Shown: positions 1-9,645, counted from the first letter of the stretch. The stretch is DNA of 64,000 nucleotides from Microcaldota archaeon (GCA_021814005.1 JAKAJC010000001.1:99824-163823), one strand, 5' to 3'. Program-made: numbers and translations. Notes: generated from the sequence alone by a model not told the origin.

Positions 1-903
1 CGCTCGGACGTGTCGCTTGTGTTCCAGAATCCGGACGACCAGATATTTTCCGCCACTGTTGAGGAGGACGTGGCATTCGGCCCGCTCAACTCTGGAGTGG
101 AGAGGGCGGAAATAGAAAAAAGGGTGGATGAGGCCCTGCACATGGTGGGCTTGGAGGAATTGGCAGAGCGGCCAACGCAGCAGCTTTCGTTTGGACAGCG
201 CAAGCGCGTGGCATTGGCCGGCGCGCTGGCCATGAAGCCCAAAGTGCTTGTAATGGACGAGCCCACCGCAGGGCTTGACCCGCAGATGGTGCACGAGCTT
301 CTGGAAATGGCTGATGAGCTCAACCATGCGGGAGCGACGGTGGTGATTTCCACCCACGATGTTGAAACCGCATATGAATGGGCTGACGAAGTGCGGGCAA
401 TTCATGAAGGCAAGATTGTGTTCAGCGGCGCGCCCGAAGAATTTTTCGAGCGCGAGGACATGCTGCTGCACGAAATGGGGCTCACGCCGCCTTTGGTGCT
501 CTCGCTCAATCATTCGCTGCACGGATTGGCCGGCACGCCGCTCAAGCCCTATCCGCGCACTCTGGCCGAAGCAACGCACAAGGCATTTCCCAAAGAGGGG
601 CGCAAGACAGGCAGGCTCATTGTGAGATGCGTTGACATTACAAAAGAGATGATTGCGCCGGCGGCGCACGAGCGCTCGGGAATTTATGGCGCAGCCGCGC
701 GGCGCATGGCGCAGGACGGCAAACTGAACGTGCATTACCGGTTCCACGCGCTGGAAAGCGGGCTGATGGAGGCTGCGTCTGGGCGGGATTTTGTTTTGTA
801 CACAGATTCTTCGCTCTGCAATCTGGCGGAAGAGAAGGCGAAAAGGCTGGAAAGAAATTCTGGTGTAAAGGTGCCGATTGAGCATACGCACGGGCAGAAT
901 TAA
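1..903 (+). CDS. ABC transporter ATP-binding protein, CbiO/EcfA-like (5' truncated by window edge)
   Basis: Frame is open from base 1 (RSDVSLVFQNPDDQIFSATVEEDVAFGP); Q-loop VFQNPDDQ, signature LSFGQRKRVALAGAL, Walker B VLVMDEPTAGLD, H-loop STHD; C-terminal extension of unknown function. Confidence 0.88.
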   Translation, partial: RSDVSLVFQNPDDQIFSATVEEDVAFGPLNSGVERAEIEKRVDEALHMVGLEELAERPTQQLSFGQRKRVALAGALAMKPKVLVMDEPTAGLDPQMVHELLEMADELNHAGATVVISTHDVETAYEWADEVRAIHEGKIVFSGAPEEFFEREDMLLHEMGLTPPLVLSLNHSLHGLAGTPLKPYPRTLAEATHKAFPKEGRKTGRLIVRCVDITKEMIAPAAHERSGIYGAAARRMAQDGKLNVHYRFHALESGLMEAASGRDFVLYTDSSLCNLAEEKAKRLERNSGVKVPIEHTHGQN

Positions 904-933
904 ACCGGATTTATAAACTTGAAGATGCCATAA

Positions 934-1605
934 ATGCCCACAGACAGAGTGTGGGTTATGCGTTTGCTTGGATTTGCAGCCAAAAAAGCTTGTTCAGACA
1001 CCCCGAAATCCGAGATTCCCCAGCCAAAGAAGCTTGGGTTCTATGAACGTGACAATATCAGACTCCTTGACTGTGACATGCGCTCATTTTATCGGCTGGC
1101 CAAAAAATTCGAAAAGATTCCAGAGCCAAAACGAAACCCTGAAGACACCAAATGGATTGTGGAGAGAGCTCAACAATTGCACTCCGACTACAAAAATGAC
1201 CAGCGGGACGGCGCGCATGAAGAGATTATCGGCAACCGCTCGGATTTGGCCGAACTTTATGACGAGAAGCGGGAGAAGATGGCCAAGAGCGTCGGGCACC
1301 ACATGATTTTTTATGAAAGCGTTGCGGCAGTCGTCACTGCGGCAACAAAAGGAAAGGCCTGGGCATGGGCATTCGGAACCGCCACGGCCGCCAGCGTTGT
1401 AGAATTTATCATCCGCAACAGCTTCATTGTGGACAGAAAGCAGGATATGGCTGAAAACGGCTGGAGAAAAGTTGTGGAATATGCCGCAAAAAATCCTGCG
1501 GCGGAAGCTGCACAAACGCCGGCTGCTGAACAAAAAGTCATTTCGCCCAAGCATGAGAAAGAAAAAAGAACAATCAAGTTCGGCAAAACCGAATACGCGG
1601 ATTAA
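934..1605 (+). CDS. hypothetical protein with a hydrophobic segment
   Basis: 223-aa ORF; apolar stretch AWAWAFGTATAASVVEFI. Confidence 0.5.
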   Translation: MPTDRVWVMRLLGFAAKKACSDTPKSEIPQPKKLGFYERDNIRLLDCDMRSFYRLAKKFEKIPEPKRNPEDTKWIVERAQQLHSDYKNDQRDGAHEEIIGNRSDLAELYDEKREKMAKSVGHHMIFYESVAAVVTAATKGKAWAWAFGTATAASVVEFIIRNSFIVDRKQDMAENGWRKVVEYAAKNPAAEAAQTPAAEQKVISPKHEKEKRTIKFGKTEYAD

Positions 1606-1630
1606 ATTAAGGCGCCAGTCTTTTTCCGGC

Positions 1631-2923
1631 TTAAGGCGTTAGTCTCGTTCTGTCGCGCGGGAACATTGCCGCCTCGCGGATGTTGTGCAAGTTGCAAATC
1701 TTCATCACAAGGCGCTCGATTCCAATCGACCAGCCCGCGTGCGGCGGCGCGCCCACGCGGAAGGCGTTGATGTAGAATTCGAAGGCTGCCGGGTCAAGAC
1801 CGCGCGATTGCAGCTGCTTAATCAGAAGTTCGGGAATGTGGATACGCTGCGCACCCGAGGACAGTTCAAGACCGCGGTACATCAGGTCATATGCCTTGCA
1901 GATTTTGGGGTCTTTTTCGTCAGGCATGGAATAGAAGGCGCGGATTGCGGTCGGCCATTTGGTGATGAAATAGGCCTCTTCGCCCAAGAGAGAGTAGAGC
2001 TTGGCCTCTTTTTCGCGGTCGAAATCATCGCCCCATTCCATCGGCACGCCGGCCGCATTGAGCTTTTCCACCAGTTCGGTGTAGGTGTGGCGGGGGATTT
2101 TTTTCGGCACAACAAGCGGGGCCTTGAGAAGCGCGAGCTCATCCTTGCAATGCTCCGACACGCTGTGCAAAATGTCCAAAAACGTTTTCTCAAGCGCATC
2201 CATGGCGTCATTGTCGTCGCAGAAGCCCATCTCTGCATCCATCTGGAGCACTTCATTTAGATGGGAGAGAGTGTTGTGCTTTTCCGCGCGGAACACCGGC
2301 GTGGTCATGAACACCTTGTCCATGCCGCCCACCACTGCCAGCTGCTTGTACAGCTGCGGAGACTGGGCCAGCGTTGCCTCGCGCTCGAAATACTGGACTT
2401 TGAAAACGTCTGCGCCGCCCTCTGTTGCCGCGGCCACAAGGCAGGGAGGGTGGATTTCGGTGAAATGCTGGCTGAGGAGCGATTCACGGAAAGCGCGCGC
2501 TGCCTGAGATTTTATGCTGAATATTGCGGACGCGTTCGGGCTGCGCAAATCAACATAGCGGTTGTCGAGGCGCACGTCAAGCTCTGCCGGAACCTGCCCG
2601 GTGAGGTCGATGGGGATTTTGATTGAGGGGGTGGAGAGGACGTCGATGCGCGAGGGCGCGAGTTCGACTCCGCCGGTCGCGATTTTGGATGCAACAACCT
2701 TGCCTTCCACCACAAGAACGGTTTCGCGCGGATGCACCATTTTCTCGAAGAGCGCGTCGTCCACGCCGCCTTTTTTGGCAAACACCTGAATAATGCCGGT
2801 CTTGTCGCGCAGAAGAAGGAATCTTACCTTGCCCAAATCGCGCACCTCGTGCACCCAGCCCGCCAAAGTGACGGTCTGGCCTGCAAGGGATTTGGCGGCT
2901 GAAATATAGTGAGTGCGGAGCAT
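1631..2923 (-). CDS. aspS: aspartyl-tRNA synthetase (archaeal type)
   Basis: 430 aa; OB-fold N-term VTLAGWVHEVRDLGKVRFLLLRDKTGIIQV; class II motifs FRAEKHNTLSHLNEVLQMDAEMGF and GAPPHAGWSIGIERLVMKI. Confidence 0.96.
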   Translation of the reverse strand: MLRTHYISAAKSLAGQTVTLAGWVHEVRDLGKVRFLLLRDKTGIIQVFAKKGGVDDALFEKMVHPRETVLVVEGKVVASKIATGGVELAPSRIDVLSTPSIKIPIDLTGQVPAELDVRLDNRYVDLRSPNASAIFSIKSQAARAFRESLLSQHFTEIHPPCLVAAATEGGADVFKVQYFEREATLAQSPQLYKQLAVVGGMDKVFMTTPVFRAEKHNTLSHLNEVLQMDAEMGFCDDNDAMDALEKTFLDILHSVSEHCKDELALLKAPLVVPKKIPRHTYTELVEKLNAAGVPMEWGDDFDREKEAKLYSLLGEEAYFITKWPTAIRAFYSMPDEKDPKICKAYDLMYRGLELSSGAQRIHIPELLIKQLQSRGLDPAAFEFYINAFRVGAPPHAGWSIGIERLVMKICNLHNIREAAMFPRDRTRLTP

Positions 2924-2972
2924 AATATCACGATAAGGGAGTATTTGGCGCGATGGTTTATAGTGCTAATTA

Positions 2973-3470
2973 TCACTCGAACACGAAGACAACCGGCTTG
3001 CCCATCCACTTTGCAACCAGCGGCTCTAGTTTTCGAACGTCGATGCGCAGCAGCTTTTCATCCGATTTTGCCAGCCTGATTGAGAGGCGCGTGCTGCCGG
3101 CATGAAAAGATTCGTTTATTCCCAAGATTTTGGCAGGTGTGATGAGGTCTTCGAGAGATTTTCGGGCGTCGCCGCGCTCGGAAACAACGCGCACGCGCTT
3201 GCCCAGCGCGGCCGAGAGGGCCGACACCACCTTGCCGCCGCGGCCGATTAGAAGGCCGGCCTCGCCGGGGGTGAAAACCAGCACCGCGTCGCCCAAATCG
3301 ATTGCGTGCGAGAATTGCGCCGCCGTGATGTTGTGCAATTCGTTGATTTTGTGCAAAATGCGCGACACTTCGATGTCCAAGTCGGACATTTCGCCCGAAC
3401 CGCGCTTTGCGTCGCAGGATGGGCACAATGATTCGCTCCAGGCGCATTTTTGGCACAGCGGCGTCTGCAT
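2973..3470 (-). CDS. KH-domain RNA-binding protein with N-terminal Cys pairs (NusA/KH-like)
   Basis: CQKCAWSESLCPSC zinc-knuckle-like start; GLLIGRGGKVVSALSAALGKRVRVV KH GxxG motif. Confidence 0.7.
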   Translation of the reverse strand: MQTPLCQKCAWSESLCPSCDAKRGSGEMSDLDIEVSRILHKINELHNITAAQFSHAIDLGDAVLVFTPGEAGLLIGRGGKVVSALSAALGKRVRVVSERGDARKSLEDLITPAKILGINESFHAGSTRLSIRLAKSDEKLLRIDVRKLEPLVAKWMGKPVVFVFE

Positions 3471-3529
3471 GGCACAAGAAGGAATGGAAAAATCAAAAAG
3501 GGAGGGGGTTGAAAGAAGGAAAAATTGCT

Positions 3530-3985
3530 TTATTTGAGCAGCACAATCTCAATGCACGACACTTTGGATTTTGTGCCGTCCTCGTTTTCCACCTCCTGCG
3601 TTGAGATGGAAACTGGGCCGAGCTTTGTCTCGGTCAAGAATTTGTGGCGCACGATTTCGGCGACATCGACCGCTTTTGAGATAATCTGGCCTCTTGCCTT
3701 GATTCTCACCTGCGGCGCGCCGCCCTGAAACTGTGTGACAACGGCAAGCACATAGCCCATGGTGGGCTTCTTGCCGATGAAAATTGTGTTTTCTTCGCGC
3801 AATGCGGGGCGGGTGCGGGGGGCATGATGCTCGGAATGGGGCGCGGCGGCGGAGGCTGAAGAGGGCGCTGAATGCGGCGGGGTTCCCTCGTGCTGGCGCG
3901 GGGCTGGCTGGCTCGCGGCCGGGGCGGGCTGCACGCCGCTGTCTGGAGAGTTGGCGGGGTTGTCGTCAGAAAACATTGTTGGCAC
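3530..3985 (-). CDS. Alba family DNA/RNA-binding protein with Ala/Pro-rich N-terminal extension
   Basis: TIFIGKKPTMGYVLAVVTQF...VRIKARGQIISKAVDVAEIVRHKF typical of Alba. Confidence 0.85.
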   Translation of the reverse strand: MPTMFSDDNPANSPDSGVQPAPAASQPAPRQHEGTPPHSAPSSASAAAPHSEHHAPRTRPALREENTIFIGKKPTMGYVLAVVTQFQGGAPQVRIKARGQIISKAVDVAEIVRHKFLTETKLGPVSISTQEVENEDGTKSKVSCIEIVLLK

Positions 3986-3997
3986 CTCGGTGTTTTT

Positions 3998-4984
3998 TTA
4001 GCGTCCGGCCGCGTCCTCTTTTTGGCGGGAGCGCCGGTATTCCTCGATTACTTTCTCTATTTCGGATGGCTCGTTTATATCTTTTAAATCCTCGTCACGG
4101 GACGGGGAAGAAGATGATTTTGAAACTGACGCGGACGGCTTGGCTGATGCGGAGCGGGAGGAGGAAGGAGAGCGGGATGGATTTGTTTTTACCCACTCTT
4201 TCTGCTTGCGCTCATTCACGCGCTTGAGTGATGCGCGCAAGCGCATTATTTCTGCCGCCATTTTTCTTACGGTGCTGTCGCGGCGCTGGCGCTCTGCCAC
4301 GCCGTTTTCCAAAAGCCTGATGCGGTGCGAGAGCCGCTCGCGCTCGGCCTCGAGAAGCGAGATGGCCTTGCGCAGCTCGACAAGAGTGCGCTCCAGAGTT
4401 TGGAGGCGCAAAGAAGATTGAGGCTGAGAAGATTGGGAAGGGTGGGAAGATTTTTGCTGGCCTGAGGCGTTTTCTGCGACCGGCTGCTCTTCAATTTGTA
4501 TTTTCGGCCTTCTGATGCGCTCCAATGCAACGTCATGGCGGAAGCCCTGCAAAAGCAGATGGCGCAGAATTTCTATTTCTCCGCCGCTCAGGCCGGTTTT
4601 GGCAGGCAGGCGCAGAAGATTCTGGTAGTTGCGCCATGCCTGCACGGCCGCAGACAAGGCGTCGCGCTCATGCACGTTTTCAACTGGAAATGAAAAATGG
4701 CTGAAAACCTCGCGCACCACTTTTTTCTTGTCATCCTCGCGCCACGGCTGGGCGGGCACAAAAAGCGCGGCATTGAAGGCCGAGGCGAGTTTGAGCACAA
4801 GTTCTGGCGCGGGGCGCACGTCGGTGGCGATAAGGGACGGCGTGCCCCATGTTTCAAGAGTTGCAAGGGCAGCCTCAAAGCCGCCCTGCTGGATGTGCGC
4901 AACCCGGAGCGGGCGGCCCTCCAAATCAAGGGCTGCCAAACCGATGGTGTGGCCCGGATCCACACCAATGATAAGATAGGTCAT
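3998..4984 (-). CDS. DUF460-like predicted RNase H/RuvC-fold protein
   Basis: N-term IIGVDPGHTIGLAALDLEG, IATDVRPAPELVLKLA, HERDALSAAVQAW; coiled-coil C-term. Confidence 0.7.
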   Translation of the reverse strand: MTYLIIGVDPGHTIGLAALDLEGRPLRVAHIQQGGFEAALATLETWGTPSLIATDVRPAPELVLKLASAFNAALFVPAQPWREDDKKKVVREVFSHFSFPVENVHERDALSAAVQAWRNYQNLLRLPAKTGLSGGEIEILRHLLLQGFRHDVALERIRRPKIQIEEQPVAENASGQQKSSHPSQSSQPQSSLRLQTLERTLVELRKAISLLEAERERLSHRIRLLENGVAERQRRDSTVRKMAAEIMRLRASLKRVNERKQKEWVKTNPSRSPSSSRSASAKPSASVSKSSSSPSRDEDLKDINEPSEIEKVIEEYRRSRQKEDAAGR

Positions 4985-5002
4985 CGGGCTGTTATCTGCG
5001 GC

Positions 5003-6259
5003 TTAATTCTTAATTTTGCTTGATTTGAGTTTCTGCTCCAATTCAACAAGAGTGCGGCGCTCCACGTTCTCTTTCACCATGACGTTTGCGCCAATCCAGC
5101 AGTGGTCGCCAATCATCTTGCCCGGCATGACCGATGAGAGCACGCCCATCTTCACCTCATCTCCGATGATTGCACCGAGCTTCTTGCGCTTTGTGTCGAT
5201 GATGATGTCCTCGACTTTTGCTTTCACGCTGCCTGCGTCAAAGCGGTAGTTCGCGATTTGGGTTGCAGAGCCGAAGTTGCAGCCCGCCCCCACTATGGAA
5301 TCGCCGATGTAGGAAAGATGCTTGGCATTGACATGGTCGAAAATGATGGAATTTTTCACAGTGGTGGAATCGCCGATTGAGCAGTTCGCGCCGATTGACG
5401 ACGTGCCGCGGATGTAGGCGTGCGGGCCGATGATTGTGTTGGCGCCGACATAGAGCGGGCCCTCCACATATGAATCAAGGATTTTTGCGCCTGATTCCAA
5501 AATGACTTTTCCCTTTATTGTGGAATTCTCGATTTGACTCTTGTCTTTTTTCTCAGGCATTTTTTCCAGCAAAAACCTGTTTGCGTCAAAGAGCTGCCAC
5601 GGCAGGCCCATGTCAAGCCAGTATTCCGAGGTTATGACGGCTTTTACCTTCTCGCTCTTGAGTATGTCGGTCATTTCAAATTCGCCGCGCGTGGATTTTT
5701 TCACAGCTGCAAGAGCCTTGAAAATTTCCGGCTCCATCACATAGAGCGAGCAGTTGGCCAGAGCGCGCGCTGGCGCGTTTTTGGGCTTTTCCTCAAAGCC
5801 GGCCAGATAACCGTTCTGCACTTTTGCAATTCCGTACTGCTCTGATTTGTCGACTTCGGTCAGGAGAGCGGTTATTCTGCCCTCGTGCCCGCGCGCCAAT
5901 TCTTCCAGAGCGGCCGGCGTGGTAATCACGTCGCCTGCGGCTGCGAAAAAGGTGGAATTGATTTTGCCGGCCGCTTGTGCGAACGCGGCCGCGGTGCCGT
6001 ATTTCGAGCCCTGCGTTACGAACTCGAGGTCAAGGCCGAGTTCGGATTTGTGGGCCTCGAAATATTCGCGCACAACTTCCTCCATGTATTTGACCACGAC
6101 AACCGCTTTTCTCACGCCAACCGATTTCAGGTTGGCCAGCACGTGGTGCAGAATAGGCTTGCCCGCGAGAGGAATCATGCATTTGGGGCGGGTGTAGGTG
6201 AGCGGGCGGAGGCGCTTGCCCTCGCCTGCCGCGAGCACGACTGCTTGTGTGATGGCCAT
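5003..6259 (-). CDS. bifunctional sugar-1-phosphate nucleotidylyltransferase/acyltransferase-like protein (GlmU/RmlA-like)
   Basis: VVLAAGEGKRLRPLTYTRPKCMIPLAGKPILHHVL; C-terminal left-handed beta-helix hexapeptide pattern (IGPHAYIRGTSSIGANCSIGDSTTVKNSI). Confidence 0.9.
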   Translation of the reverse strand: MAITQAVVLAAGEGKRLRPLTYTRPKCMIPLAGKPILHHVLANLKSVGVRKAVVVVKYMEEVVREYFEAHKSELGLDLEFVTQGSKYGTAAAFAQAAGKINSTFFAAAGDVITTPAALEELARGHEGRITALLTEVDKSEQYGIAKVQNGYLAGFEEKPKNAPARALANCSLYVMEPEIFKALAAVKKSTRGEFEMTDILKSEKVKAVITSEYWLDMGLPWQLFDANRFLLEKMPEKKDKSQIENSTIKGKVILESGAKILDSYVEGPLYVGANTIIGPHAYIRGTSSIGANCSIGDSTTVKNSIIFDHVNAKHLSYIGDSIVGAGCNFGSATQIANYRFDAGSVKAKVEDIIIDTKRKKLGAIIGDEVKMGVLSSVMPGKMIGDHCWIGANVMVKENVERRTLVELEQKLKSSKIKN

Positions 6260-6289
6260 AGTATCGTCTGTATATGGGTTTTTAGGCTT

Positions 6290-6649
6290 TTAATGCCGCC
6301 GCCGGCCGCCGCTTTTGCCGCCGGCCTTCGGGCGCGAGAGTATGACTACGGCGTTAAACATTGCCATGATGGCAGCAAGGCCGTTGAGCCAGGTGAAGAT
6401 TGCGTCGTTGATGAGATAGGCGTGGTACGCCAGAAACAGCGAGCCGAAGAGGTAGAGGCAGACGAACTTGAGGTTGAGATTTTTCCCCTTCTCGCGCCAG
6501 TTTTGGAGCGTTTCGGGAATCCACGCGATGATGAGCAGAGCCAGACCGGCAATGCCGATGTATTCGAGCAAGACAACACCTCGAGAGGTGCACGCACGGA
6601 TAGTTTTTAAATTCTCAGCCGACAAGAAAACAAAGATACAAAGCTTCAA
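6290..6649 (-). CDS. small membrane protein, SemiSWEET/PQ-loop-like
   Basis: EYIGIAGLALLIIAWIPETLQNWREKGKNLNLKFVCLYLFGSLFLAYHAYLINDAIFTWLNG; true start may be an internal GTG. Confidence 0.6.
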   Translation of the reverse strand: MKLCIFVFLSAENLKTIRACTSRGVVLLEYIGIAGLALLIIAWIPETLQNWREKGKNLNLKFVCLYLFGSLFLAYHAYLINDAIFTWLNGLAAIMAMFNAVVILSRPKAGGKSGGRRRH

Positions 6650-6722
6650 TCAATGCCTCGGTGAGCCCTTTTCTTTGCTGCGGCAAAGAAAAGCCCTCGG
6701 GGAAAAGAAAGAGACAACAAAT

Positions 6723-6795
6723 GCCTCGGTAGCTCAGTCGGTAGAGCGATGGACTGTTAATCCATAGGTCAGCGGTTCGAGCCCGCTCCGAGGCG
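6723..6795 (+). tRNA. tRNA-Asn (anticodon GTT)
   Basis: gcctcggtagctcagtcggtagagcgatggactgttaatccataggtcagcggttcgagcccgctccgaggcg folds as a cloverleaf by eye; acceptor gcctcgg/ccgaggc. Confidence 0.93.
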
Positions 6796-6808
6796 ATAAA
6801 CTTTTTTT

Positions 6809-6907
6809 GTCAGCGGTTCGACCCTCAAGCGAAGCTTGGGGGCATTCGGCACGAGGGCCGCAGCCCGAGCGCCGATGGCCCGCTCCGAGGCGATAAACTT
6901 TTTTTGA
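6809..6907 (+). pseudogene. partial duplicate of the tRNA-Asn 3' half, T-arm interrupted by a ~56-bp insert
   Basis: gtcagcggttcga (6809-6821) and gcccgctccgaggcgataaacttttttt (from 6878) repeat the 3' half and trailer of tRNA-Asn, separated by an inserted segment at 6822-6877. Confidence 0.7.
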
Positions 6908-6950
6908 CGAAGGGGTTCGGATTTTAAATGAACCCCCCTTCATATACGAT

Positions 6951-7280
6951 ATGCGCGAATTACATTATGCCTGGTTTTTCGAAACCCTTGCAAACCCCCT
7001 GAGGATGCAAATCCTTCTTTATCTTCTTGAAAAACCACGCTCTGTGAACGAAATCGTTGCAAAAACAGGGGAGGAGCAGAGCAACGTTTCCCATGCGCTC
7101 TCGATTCTGCGCCTGTGCAACCTCGTGCTGCTCAAAGTCGAGGGCAGGCGGCATCTGTACCAGACAAACGAGACTCTTTTCAGGCCGCTCGTAAAGCTTG
7201 TGGACGAGCACGTGTGCTCCAACTGCGAAGGCATGTGCGCGCAGGAAAAGCGCAAGAAAAAGCTCAAGCACAAACAGTAG
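6951..7280 (+). CDS. ArsR-family winged-helix transcriptional regulator
   Basis: NPLRMQILLYLLEKPRSVNEIVAKTGEEQSNVSHALSILRLCNLVLLKVEGRRHLY. Confidence 0.85.
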   Translation: MRELHYAWFFETLANPLRMQILLYLLEKPRSVNEIVAKTGEEQSNVSHALSILRLCNLVLLKVEGRRHLYQTNETLFRPLVKLVDEHVCSNCEGMCAQEKRKKKLKHKQ

Positions 7281-7319
7281 GGCGAATATGAAAACGCGGG
7301 AAAAATTATTTTTACTTCT

Positions 7320-7700
7320 TTATTTTGAGCGGGATTTGACGCGGGCCATCAGCATCGCCAGATGAGCCTGGCGCGTGATGCGGGCAGTTCTCTCCTCTAT
7401 TTCGGAAATGTCATCCCACATCATCTCCAGCGCGGCGCGCACCGCAAACGACACCGCCTGCTGTGGGGATGAGGGTATGGATTCGTTGAGGCGCAGGTCA
7501 AGGGACTGAACATGCGCCGTCTGGCGCGTGGAGGCCACCATTGTCATTTCAGACATCGGCTCGGCCTTGAGCGGCTCCTCGGCCAGCGGCTGCGGGGCGC
7601 GCAGGCGCGCGAGGCGCGCTGCCTCCTTTTTCTCCTCTTCTTGGGAGAAAGATGAAACTGCGCGGGACGATGGCGTTGACGCTTCGATGGCCGAACTCAT
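7320..7700 (-). CDS. hypothetical protein
   Basis: 126-aa ORF with no recognised motif. Confidence 0.4.
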   Translation of the reverse strand: MSSAIEASTPSSRAVSSFSQEEEKKEAARLARLRAPQPLAEEPLKAEPMSEMTMVASTRQTAHVQSLDLRLNESIPSSPQQAVSFAVRAALEMMWDDISEIEERTARITRQAHLAMLMARVKSRSK

Positions 7701-7867
7701 GACCTACCCTCCGTACTTTTTTCCAAGGGTGTCGTCCCCGCCAAGGAACGAACCCCGCTGGTCGCTGGTTTTGCCCACGAGGAGAAGGTTTAAAAAAGGC
7801 CCTCTGGCTCCGGCGTGGAAAAATGAAAAATGAGGGAAAATAAAAAACAAAAAACTAAAGCATTTTT

Positions 7868-9043
7868 TTAGGACAGCTTTGCCTGGCACAACGCCTTGTA
7901 GCCGTCTTCGGTGATATTGTCACAGATTGTGATGTCGTGATGCTGCACCGCGAGGGCCGTGAAGCACCGTGACTGCCACACCTCGGTCTCGATTATTGCC
8001 GCGCAGGTGGCTGTGCCGCTCAGCGGCACGGTGCCGGTCAGCACGTTGTTGTAGCAGCTGATGCGGTCATTGTGAGACAGGGGGTTGCAGGCGGCCGGGT
8101 CGCCGTTGGCCTTGGCAGTGTAGACAATGCACTTGTTGCGGTTGAGCGAGTTGATTACCTTGTCGCAAATCGACACGTTGTCGAGCGCGGTAGAGTAGTT
8201 TATGTAGCACTGGTCGCGCGCGGTCTCGGGCGATGTCTGCTGGCAGATTGCCGGGTCTTTTGAACTGATGGCAAAGTGCGTGTAGCAGTCGTTGCGGTAC
8301 GGGCTGCCGAGCTGTCCGTTCGAGCACCAGCCCTGCGAGTTGAGGGCGATGGCGGCCAGCTCGTAGCACAAGTCGGCGCGTGAGGAGAGGTTGTCAGCAG
8401 TGCATGCTGCCGGGTCGCGCCGCACGATGGCGTGACAGGCCAGCAGCTGGGCCCTATCGCCGCTGATGAGGTCGCAGGCGTTCTCGTCGGAGTGGTTGAT
8501 GGCAAAGTCCATGAGGCATCCGTCCGAGCCGCAGTAGGCGAAATCATTGTGCTGCGCGGCCAGGCATCGCCCCTTTGCGTCGTTGCCAACTTCGAGGTCG
8601 CACGGCTGCGCGATGTCGATGAGGCACTGTTTCGAGCTTGCATTGTCTGTAAGCTTCGAGCAGTAGGCGCTGGAGTTGATTTGGCGGGCCACAGCCCCGT
8701 AGCAGGCCTGCTGTTTGGAGGCATTGAGCATCTTGTCGCACAGGCTGATGTTGGATGGCACGAACAGCATGAGGCAGTCGTCGCGCGCGTCAATCGAGAA
8801 TATGTGGCTGCACAGCGAGATGTTTTTCTGCGCCGAGGCGAGCGCCTTGAAGCACGCGTCGTTGGCCTCGAGGCTGGAAGTGCCGGCGCATGGCGCAGGC
8901 GGCGGAGCGGCAACTGAGGTGTTGTTTGCTGGCGCCGGCGGCGTGATAATAGGGCCGGACGGCTCTGCCGGGCCGGACTGGCCGAGGCAGCCGAAGATGA
9001 ATAGACTCGCTACGAGCAGGCTGAAGAGCAACCAAGACCGCAT
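7868..9043 (-). CDS. secreted lipoprotein with repeated Cys-containing motif
   Basis: Signal/lipobox-like MRSWLLFSLLVASLFIFGCLG; many regularly spaced Cys in repeats of the form C...A..x.D.S.C. Confidence 0.7.
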   Translation of the reverse strand: MRSWLLFSLLVASLFIFGCLGQSGPAEPSGPIITPPAPANNTSVAAPPPAPCAGTSSLEANDACFKALASAQKNISLCSHIFSIDARDDCLMLFVPSNISLCDKMLNASKQQACYGAVARQINSSAYCSKLTDNASSKQCLIDIAQPCDLEVGNDAKGRCLAAQHNDFAYCGSDGCLMDFAINHSDENACDLISGDRAQLLACHAIVRRDPAACTADNLSSRADLCYELAAIALNSQGWCSNGQLGSPYRNDCYTHFAISSKDPAICQQTSPETARDQCYINYSTALDNVSICDKVINSLNRNKCIVYTAKANGDPAACNPLSHNDRISCYNNVLTGTVPLSGTATCAAIIETEVWQSRCFTALAVQHHDITICDNITEDGYKALCQAKLS

Positions 9044-9104
9044 GATATCGCCGTTGAGGGCAGGCGGCGGGAGTTTATAAGTGTTGCCTCGGCTCACCAA
9101 AAGC

Positions 9105-9599
9105 ATGGCTGTCAAACTTCTGACAATGGGAGGGACGATTGACGGGCTCGAATATGCGTCGGAGAATGATGAGCCGAAAAACAGGAAGTCGCTGATTCCG
9201 GGCCTGCTGAAAACAGCAGGGATAACATCGGATTACAGCATCGAGGAGGTCTGCTTCAAAGACAGCAGGTTTATCGACGGCGATGATCTGGAATTACTGC
9301 TGGACAAGTGCAAAAAATGCCACGAGCAGAAAATTGTGATTACACACGGCACGATGACCATGACTGAGACGGCTAAATTTTTGGGTGAACGAAAACTCCC
9401 CAAAACGATTGTGCTGACCGGCTCGATGATTCTGGGGGATAAAAAAAATTCTGATGCGCCAGTCAATTTGAGTGCCGCATTCAAGGCGGTTCAAATGCTC
9501 CCCCCGAACGTCTACATCGCCATGAACGGAAAAATATTCTTATGGAACAACGTTCGGAAAAACACGCGGGCCGGACGATTTGAAACGCTTAAAGAATAA
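9105..9599 (+). CDS. short asparaginase-like protein (N-terminal domain only)
   Basis: LLTMGGTIDG and VITHGTMTMTETAKFL motifs of the asparaginase/glutaminase N-domain; only 164 aa. Confidence 0.75.
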   Translation: MAVKLLTMGGTIDGLEYASENDEPKNRKSLIPGLLKTAGITSDYSIEEVCFKDSRFIDGDDLELLLDKCKKCHEQKIVITHGTMTMTETAKFLGERKLPKTIVLTGSMILGDKKNSDAPVNLSAAFKAVQMLPPNVYIAMNGKIFLWNNVRKNTRAGRFETLKE

Positions 9600-9619
9600 C
9601 TTCTTTTTCTTTTCCCAGG

Positions 9620-9645
9620 TTTTCTTTTCCTGCAGGAAAAGAAAA
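9620..9645. repeat. 26-bp perfect palindrome (possible terminator hairpin)
   Basis: ttttcttttcctgcaggaaaagaaaa. Confidence 0.75.
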
